From: Planctomycetia bacterium
GTDB taxonomy: Bacteria > Planctomycetota > UBA1135 > GCA-002686595
DNA length: 18,676 bases
Assembly (NCBI GenBank): GCA_005778045.1
Contig: SXKQ01000006.1
Coordinates: 1-18,676 of the forward strand
Direction: 5' to 3'
Part shown: positions 15,701 to 18,676 of the stretch, in pieces
Layout: each line of letters opens with the position of its first letter
How positions within the stretch are numbered: position 1 is the first letter of the stretch
Notes under the pieces: generated by a model
Databases searched by the model: none
The model's input: the letters and a program-made list of their open reading frames with translations, nothing else
Told to the model about the DNA's origin: nothing
Made by a program: the position numbers and the translations under genes

Positions 15701-16093
15701 TCGGCCCACGGACAACCGGTGCGGGCCGCGCGCTGGTCGCCCGACGGGCGCCGGATCGCGTCCTGCGCAGCGGACTGGGACCACACCGTGCGCACGACCG
15801 TCCTGCTCTGGGATCCCGAGACGGGCGAGGTCGAGCGTGAGCTCATCGGCCACGAGATGGGGGTACTCGAACTGGAGTGGTCGCCGGACGGCCAGCGGCT
15901 GGCAAGCGCGGACGAGAACGGGCGGGTGCGCTTGTGGGATACCCAGAGCGGCGAGTGCGTGCTTTGGATGCGCGACGAGGAAGGCTGGCTGGGCAGCTTG
16001 GACTGGAGCCCGGATGGCCGCGAGCTCTCCACCGGCGGAGCGGACGGGATATTGAGAATTTGGAGCAGTCGCGCAGCTGAGAGAACGCGCTAG
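12722..16093 (+). CDS. Membrane-anchored Ser/Thr protein kinase with WD40 repeats
   Basis: This encodes 1123 residues. A helical N-terminus (1-100) is followed by a Hanks-type kinase domain, about 103-395. Seen there are a slightly degenerate Gly-rich loop (ARGGMSEI), Lys130 (LALKRL), Glu of the C-helix (IDEARITGSLEHPSIV), catalytic HRDIKPSN (231-238), DWG in place of DFG (251-253) and APE (294-296). All catalytic residues are present. One transmembrane helix lies at about 419-439 after MRRNR, then a coiled-coil-like linker and WEWRHL (from 497), a motif I associate with planctomycete kinase-WD40 proteins. From about 505 to the end there are around a dozen WD40-type repeats (SPDGRRLASAGFDGTVRLW), enough for two propellers. 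The C-terminal propellers should face outside the membrane and sense or bind partners, with the kinase inside. The sigma factor gene follows after 24 bases. Confidence 0.93.
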   Translation: MSPSQPSIEDLAAEYERIYALGDPAAIESELRRVEALTPELGAALRQRFALLENLRSLAQDSAAGAGKLLAGLLEPAGSEGLRAELLAEIENDTQGLSPRFVELDELARGGMSEILRAWDPALKRELALKRLAPHGDPDRDPTATQVRRFIDEARITGSLEHPSIVPVHHFGFDPAGRLYFTMQRVPGPTFAEVIELSCNGDPVWTLPRVVRALLGVCEAVAFAHDQRVIHRDIKPSNIKVGRFGEIYLLDWGVARRLDASDSPTPDGEDEDLALDEGLRTASGVIVGTPAFMAPEQALGLSAPHPHTDVYSLGAVLYQVLCGEPPYGRVPTSVGSTDATTIERVLAGPPEPLATIAPDADSELVSICERAMSRESSMRYTDARDLAQDLHAWLDGRVVRAHAQGALAEFGKWMRRNRLAAASLAAVLVGSVAVALWTARANEKLSRARVAADASRELALESERNARMIAAASAADSGELLMAQRMLDETPEKQADWEWRHLALRVDSSERVLADLGASIHAAQLLAEPPALVVACADGSVRWHDVATGACLREWRVETGAATALVIAPAAERCFVGRDDGAVEVFTLSGERLAKSPAGVDSVATLSCSDDGRLVISGHGDHKRVYQGWLLDEPLLARLWRREGRALASTFLPGTRLALIGAAASTDRGQSATLIDGLSGAWLGRCGDQGERLYDIELSPGGDSLALLSWDGTLSMRRLFVREPLWSVQHKGPEGRPFPGTSVAFAPGGALLASGGWDRSLHVWDARDGAHLGQRFGHRDRITFVSFLASGRVLTASLDGTMREWDLASDTGIRRVPHPHWVLDLEYAPDGERLATGCRDGRLRVFDRRSGESLADSAPKQGMGCYSVSWSPDGRWIATADSWYPPEYGKVSGFHLHDARTYQRVASFLAPSASVLELAFLSDSRTLALARHNGTVELWDALTGQLRLRLGAHAHPRVNSIDLSPDGRRLASAGFDGTVRLWNLSNGACERVFSAHGQPVRAARWSPDGRRIASCAADWDHTVRTTVLLWDPETGEVERELIGHEMGVLELEWSPDGQRLASADENGRVRLWDTQSGECVLWMRDEEGWLGSLDWSPDGRELSTGGADGILRIWSSRAAERTR

Positions 16094-16117
16094 CATCCGG
16101 CCCGGCTGTGCCGCCCG

Positions 16118-16726
16118 ATGCCGCTCGCGCCCCTCGCCCCCGACTTGTCCACGATCGAGATCGTCCGTCGTCCGGATCCCGGCGCTGCGCTGCATCAGTT
16201 GCTGGTGTGGCTCGAGCGCGCGGTGCAGGCGAACCCGCGCTTTCGTCGCAGTGGCCTCGAACTCACGGCCCAAGACATCGCCAACGATGCGCTGATGCGA
16301 GCACTGCGCAGCGAGACGGTGCGGTCGGGGCGCTTCGAGTCGCGCGGCGTGGGTTCGTTCCGCGGCTATGTGCGTTCGATGATCGACAGCGTCATCGCCG
16401 ACGAGCAGGGCCGACGCCTCGCGCAGAAGCGGGGCGGACGCGCCATGCACGAGCCGCTGACGGACTCGTGCACCCCGTTCCAGCTGCGCGAGCGCGACCC
16501 GCGCACGCCGAGCCTCGAGGTCTCGAGTCGTGAGCAGGTTGAGCGCCATCTCGCTCGCCTCGACACGCTCGAGCGCAAGGTCGTCGTGATGCACGTCTAC
16601 GAGCACTGCGATTTCCTCGAGATAGCGGTTCGGCTCGGCGGCACAGACTCGGCACACCGCAGTCGCTTCGATCGAGCCCGTCGCAAGCTGCTGCGCGGCC
16701 TCGGCGAACGCTCGGACTGCGCCTAG
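16118..16726 (+). CDS. ECF-like RNA polymerase sigma factor
   Basis: This encodes 202 residues. A sigma region 2-like part lies at about 45-110 (LTAQDIANDALMRAL, SFRGYVRSMIDSVIADEQ) and a region 4-like helix-turn-helix at about 145-200 (LDTLERKVVVMHVYEHCDFLEIA, RSRFDRARRKLLRGL). There is no sigma 1.1 or full region 3, as in ECF factors. The linker is longer than usual and contains a PFQLRERDPRTPSLE segment. No anti-sigma factor is encoded nearby; instead the kinase-WD40 gene ends 24 bases upstream. In Planctomycetes, ECF factors encoded beside Ser/Thr kinases are a known class, and control by phosphorylation is proposed for them. The ATG at 16118 is the first in-frame start; no strong Shine-Dalgarno sequence is present, but TAGCAT (16091-16096, overlapping the kinase stop) could be a -10. 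Confidence 0.85.
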   Translation: MPLAPLAPDLSTIEIVRRPDPGAALHQLLVWLERAVQANPRFRRSGLELTAQDIANDALMRALRSETVRSGRFESRGVGSFRGYVRSMIDSVIADEQGRRLAQKRGGRAMHEPLTDSCTPFQLRERDPRTPSLEVSSREQVERHLARLDTLERKVVVMHVYEHCDFLEIAVRLGGTDSAHRSRFDRARRKLLRGLGERSDCA

Positions 16727-16749
16727 CCGCCGCGCGGGGCGCCCCCTGC

Positions 16750-16755
16750 TAGACT
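16750..16755 (+). promoter_or_regulatory. TAGACT -10 box just before the ClC gene
   Basis: TAGACT matches 4 of 6 positions of TATAAT and ends 10 bases before the ATG at 16766, leaving a leader of only a few bases. There is no Shine-Dalgarno sequence. Placement resembles that of the TAGAAT box before the gene at 7268. Confidence 0.35.
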
Positions 16756-16765
16756 CCCGCCCCGC

Positions 16766-18481
16766 ATGCGCCGCGCCCTGCGATTGCGCCTCGTCGAGGC
16801 CCTGCGCCCCAGCGACCTGCAGCTCACGCTCGTGTGGGCCGGTATCGTCGGTCTGTGTGGCGCGCTCGTGTCGGTGGCCTTCCGCTGGCTCGCGCAGCTC
16901 GTGCAGGAGCTCGCCTTCGGCGTCGAAGGGGATCTCGTAGCCGGCGCGCAGTCCGTCCTGCCCTGGGAGCGCATCGCAATCCCCGCCATTGGCGGCCTCG
17001 CGGCTGGACTCGTGATCCGCTTCGGCGCGCACTTGGCGCAGGGGCAGCCGTCGACCGACTACATGGAAGCGGTCTCGCTCGGGGACGGCACGATCCGCGT
17101 GCGGCCGAGCCTTGTGAAGAGCACGGCGTCGCTCTTCAGCGTCGCCAGCGGCGGCTCGATCGGTCGCGAGGGCGCGATGGCCCAATTGTCGTCGATGCTC
17201 GCCTCCTGGATGGGGCGTCGTCGCAACCTGCCCCGTCCACGCCTGCAGCTGCTCGTCGCCTGCGGCGCCGCGGCCGGTATCGCCAGCGCCTACAACGTCC
17301 CCATCGCGGGCGCTCTGTTCGTGGCGGAGATCGTGCTGGGCACGATCGCGATGGAGAGCTTCGGGCCGCTGGTCTTCGCGTCGGTCGTCTCCACGCTCGC
17401 AACGCGCGCGCTGCTCGGCGGTGCCCCGCTGTTCGAGATCCCGCAGTTCGAGCTCGTGAGCTACCTCGAGCTCGGGCCCTACATGGTGCTCGGCATGCTT
17501 CTCGGCGCGGCCGCACCGTGGTTCGTGCGCTCGCTGCGCGACAGCGAGGCGATCTTCGTCGCGGCGGTGCCCGCGCTTCCCATGCGCCTTGCTGTCGGCG
17601 GCGCGATCGTCGGCATCTTCTCGCTCTACATCCCGCAGGTCTGGGGCAACGGCTATTCCTCCATCGACGCGATCCTCGGCTCGAAGTGGATCTGGCAGAG
17701 CGTCGCGATGGTGCTCGTGTGCAAGCTCGCGGCGACCATCGCGACCGTGGGCTCGGGAGCCGTCGGCGGCGTATTCACGCCGACGCTCTTCGTGGGCGCC
17801 GCGTTTGGCGCGCTGTTTGGCCAGCTCGTCCACGCCCAGATGCCGGTGCACAGCGCGAGCCCGAGCGCCTATGCGCTCGTCGGCATGGGCTCCTTCCTCG
17901 CGGGAGTGACGCACGCGCCACTCACGGCGATCCTGATGCTGTTCGAGATGACGCGCGACTACGGCATCGTGCTGCCGTTGATGCTCGCCTGCGTGGTCGC
18001 GTACTACACCGCGCGCGCGATCGAGCCCAAGTCGATGTACGCGCCGCGCCTCGCGACCCAAGGCCCGCGCGCGACGCTCGCTCGGCCCGAGGACGCCACG
18101 ATCCGCGAGCTCGTCCGTCCCCCGCCGGTCACCGTGCGCCACGACACGCCATTCGCGGATCTCGTGACGCACTTCGTGAACCACCGCCACAACTACGTGT
18201 ACGTGGTCGACAACGAGAATCGCTTCCTCGGCGCCATCAGCCTGCACGACATCAAGGGCTCGATGGCCGAGCCGGCCCTCGCCCGCCTCGTGATCGCGTC
18301 CGAGCTGATGGACCCCGAGTTCCCCTACCTCGAGCTCGACTCCACCGTCGGCGTGGCGCTCGACAAGCTCATGCTGCACTACGGCGAGCGCCTGCCCGTC
18401 GTCGACGGGCAGGGCGGACGCGTGCTCATGGGCACGCTCAGCAAGCGCGACCTGCTGCTGACCGTGGGAATGCGTCGCTAG
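16766..18481 (+). CDS. ClC-family chloride channel/transporter with two CBS domains
   Basis: This 571-residue integral membrane protein has about ten or more hydrophobic helices over residues 20-420, then a cytoplasmic CBS pair at about 445-500 ([28 protein letters not shown]) and 508-567 ([22 protein letters not shown]). ClC signatures are seen: [13 protein letters not shown] with gating Glu135, [17 protein letters not shown], and [20 protein letters not shown]. Three details differ from the best-known exchanger. The first pore motif (usually GSGIP or GHGVP) reads AQGQPST (about 91-97), GREGP is GREGA, and the position of the inner proton glutamate (second E of FIIEE in E. coli ClC) is Ile. 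The last is common among CBS-bearing bacterial ClCs, so channel versus exchanger cannot be decided. The gene starts 39 bases after the sigma factor, and its TAG stop overlaps the stop of the converging RND gene. Confidence 0.92.
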   Translation: MRRALRLRLVEALRPSDLQLTLVWAGIVGLCGALVSVAFRWLAQLVQELAFGVEGDLVAGAQSVLPWERIAIPAIGGLAAGLVIRFGAHLAQGQPSTDYMEAVSLGDGTIRVRPSLVKSTASLFSVASGGSIGREGAMAQLSSMLASWMGRRRNLPRPRLQLLVACGAAAGIASAYNVPIAGALFVAEIVLGTIAMESFGPLVFASVVSTLATRALLGGAPLFEIPQFELVSYLELGPYMVLGMLLGAAAPWFVRSLRDSEAIFVAAVPALPMRLAVGGAIVGIFSLYIPQVWGNGYSSIDAILGSKWIWQSVAMVLVCKLAATIATVGSGAVGGVFTPTLFVGAAFGALFGQLVHAQMPVHSASPSAYALVGMGSFLAGVTHAPLTAILMLFEMTRDYGIVLPLMLACVVAYYTARAIEPKSMYAPRLATQGPRATLARPEDATIRELVRPPPVTVRHDTPFADLVTHFVNHRHNYVYVVDNENRFLGAISLHDIKGSMAEPALARLVIASELMDPEFPYLELDSTVGVALDKLMLHYGERLPVVDGQGGRVLMGTLSKRDLLLTVGMRR

Positions 18482-18676
18482 TTCTCGCTCGAGGGCTTCG
18501 CGGGTCGATCGCGCTGCAGCAGCTTGAAGTAGAGCGGCACGAAGAAGATCGCGAGCACGGTCGCCGCCATCATCCCGCCCAGGACGCTCGTGCCGATCGA
18601 GTGTCGTCCTGCGGCACCTGCCCCCGACGCCGTCACGAGCGGGAGCACGCCGAGGATGAAGGCCAGCGACGTCATC
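18478..18676 (-). CDS. RND-type efflux transporter, C-terminal end (partial)
   Basis: Only the last 65 codons are in the window; the gene continues beyond the right edge. The sequence [20 protein letters not shown] followed by [27 protein letters not shown] is the conserved last two membrane helices of AcrB/MexB-like (HAE1) pumps, which export drugs or other hydrophobic compounds in a tripartite complex. The Met at 18675 is the internal Met of the family motif, not the start. The TAG stop (18480-18478) shares CTAG with the stop of the ClC gene, so the two genes converge with no spacer. Confidence 0.9.
   Translation of the reverse strand, partial: MTSLAFILGVLPLVTASGAGAAGRHSIGTSVLGGMMAATVLAIFFVPLYFKLLQRDRPAKPSSEN

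Noticed and set aside
12230..18379. A stop-free minus-strand frame of about 2049 codons opposite the small protein, kinase, sigma and ClC genes
   Set aside because: The four plus-strand genes happen to share one frame, and the antisense frame is codon-on-codon with them. Its stops would need TTA, CTA or TCA codons, which this genome avoids. The translation is Arg/Ala/His-rich filler with no domain, while the plus strand has clear families.
1..18676. CRISPR arrays, insertion sequences, rRNA genes or prophage
   Set aside because: No direct-repeat array, transposase, terminal inverted repeat pair, rRNA sequence or phage structural gene was seen. The DUF1660-like small protein alone does not indicate a prophage.

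Overview
The window is a very GC-rich bacterial chromosome segment (roughly two thirds or more G+C by eye) in which A-ending codons such as TTA, CTA and TCA are almost absent. Several hallmarks point to Planctomycetota, perhaps one of the high-GC lineages. These are a Ser/Thr kinase fused to WD40 repeats with a WEW-type linker, an ECF-like sigma factor directly behind it, a large FG-GAP/ASPIC-UnbV lipoprotein fused to a thioredoxin domain and TPRs, and a PurS-PurL fusion beside a separate PurQ. The lineage is an inference from gene content, not from a marker tree.

Layout. Positions 1-524 (minus) hold the N-terminal half of accA. A divergent intergenic region follows, then purL (PurS-PurL fusion) and purQ on the plus strand, overlapping by ATGA, and a small lipoprotein gene. 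Converging on these from the right, on the minus strand, are purD and fur. A 12-bp perfect hairpin lies at the junction and overlaps the end of fur. At 7078-7231 are two tRNA genes, Pro(UGG) and Arg(UCU). From 7268 to 10819 runs one long reading frame for a CRTAC1-like lipoprotein that is split by a single in-frame TGA at 9152. It is coupled by ATGA to a single-domain response regulator. Next come a TPR-containing family 2 glycosyltransferase, a small putative zinc-binding protein, the kinase-WD40 protein, an ECF-like sigma factor and a ClC-type channel/transporter with two CBS domains. The ClC gene converges on the C-terminal end of an RND efflux pump gene, and the two stop codons share the same CTAG.

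How the genes work together. accA (fatty acid synthesis) and purL/purQ/purD (steps 2 and 4 of purine synthesis) are housekeeping. Fur probably controls metal homeostasis and appears to be transcribed with purD. The kinase and sigma factor look like a signalling pair. The remaining proteins look like envelope, redox and transport functions.

Two observations stand out. First, the TGA in the CRTAC1-like gene is followed in frame by the expected rest of the protein, and a hairpin with loop AGGUCGU begins 11 bases after it. This resembles a bacterial SECIS element, so the gene is either a new selenoprotein candidate or freshly broken. Second, PurQ has Gly95 where the family has its catalytic cysteine, while the remaining glutaminase residues are intact. 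A weaker third theme is TANNNT-like -10 boxes placed only about 8-12 bases before several start codons, suggesting leaderless or very short-leader transcripts.
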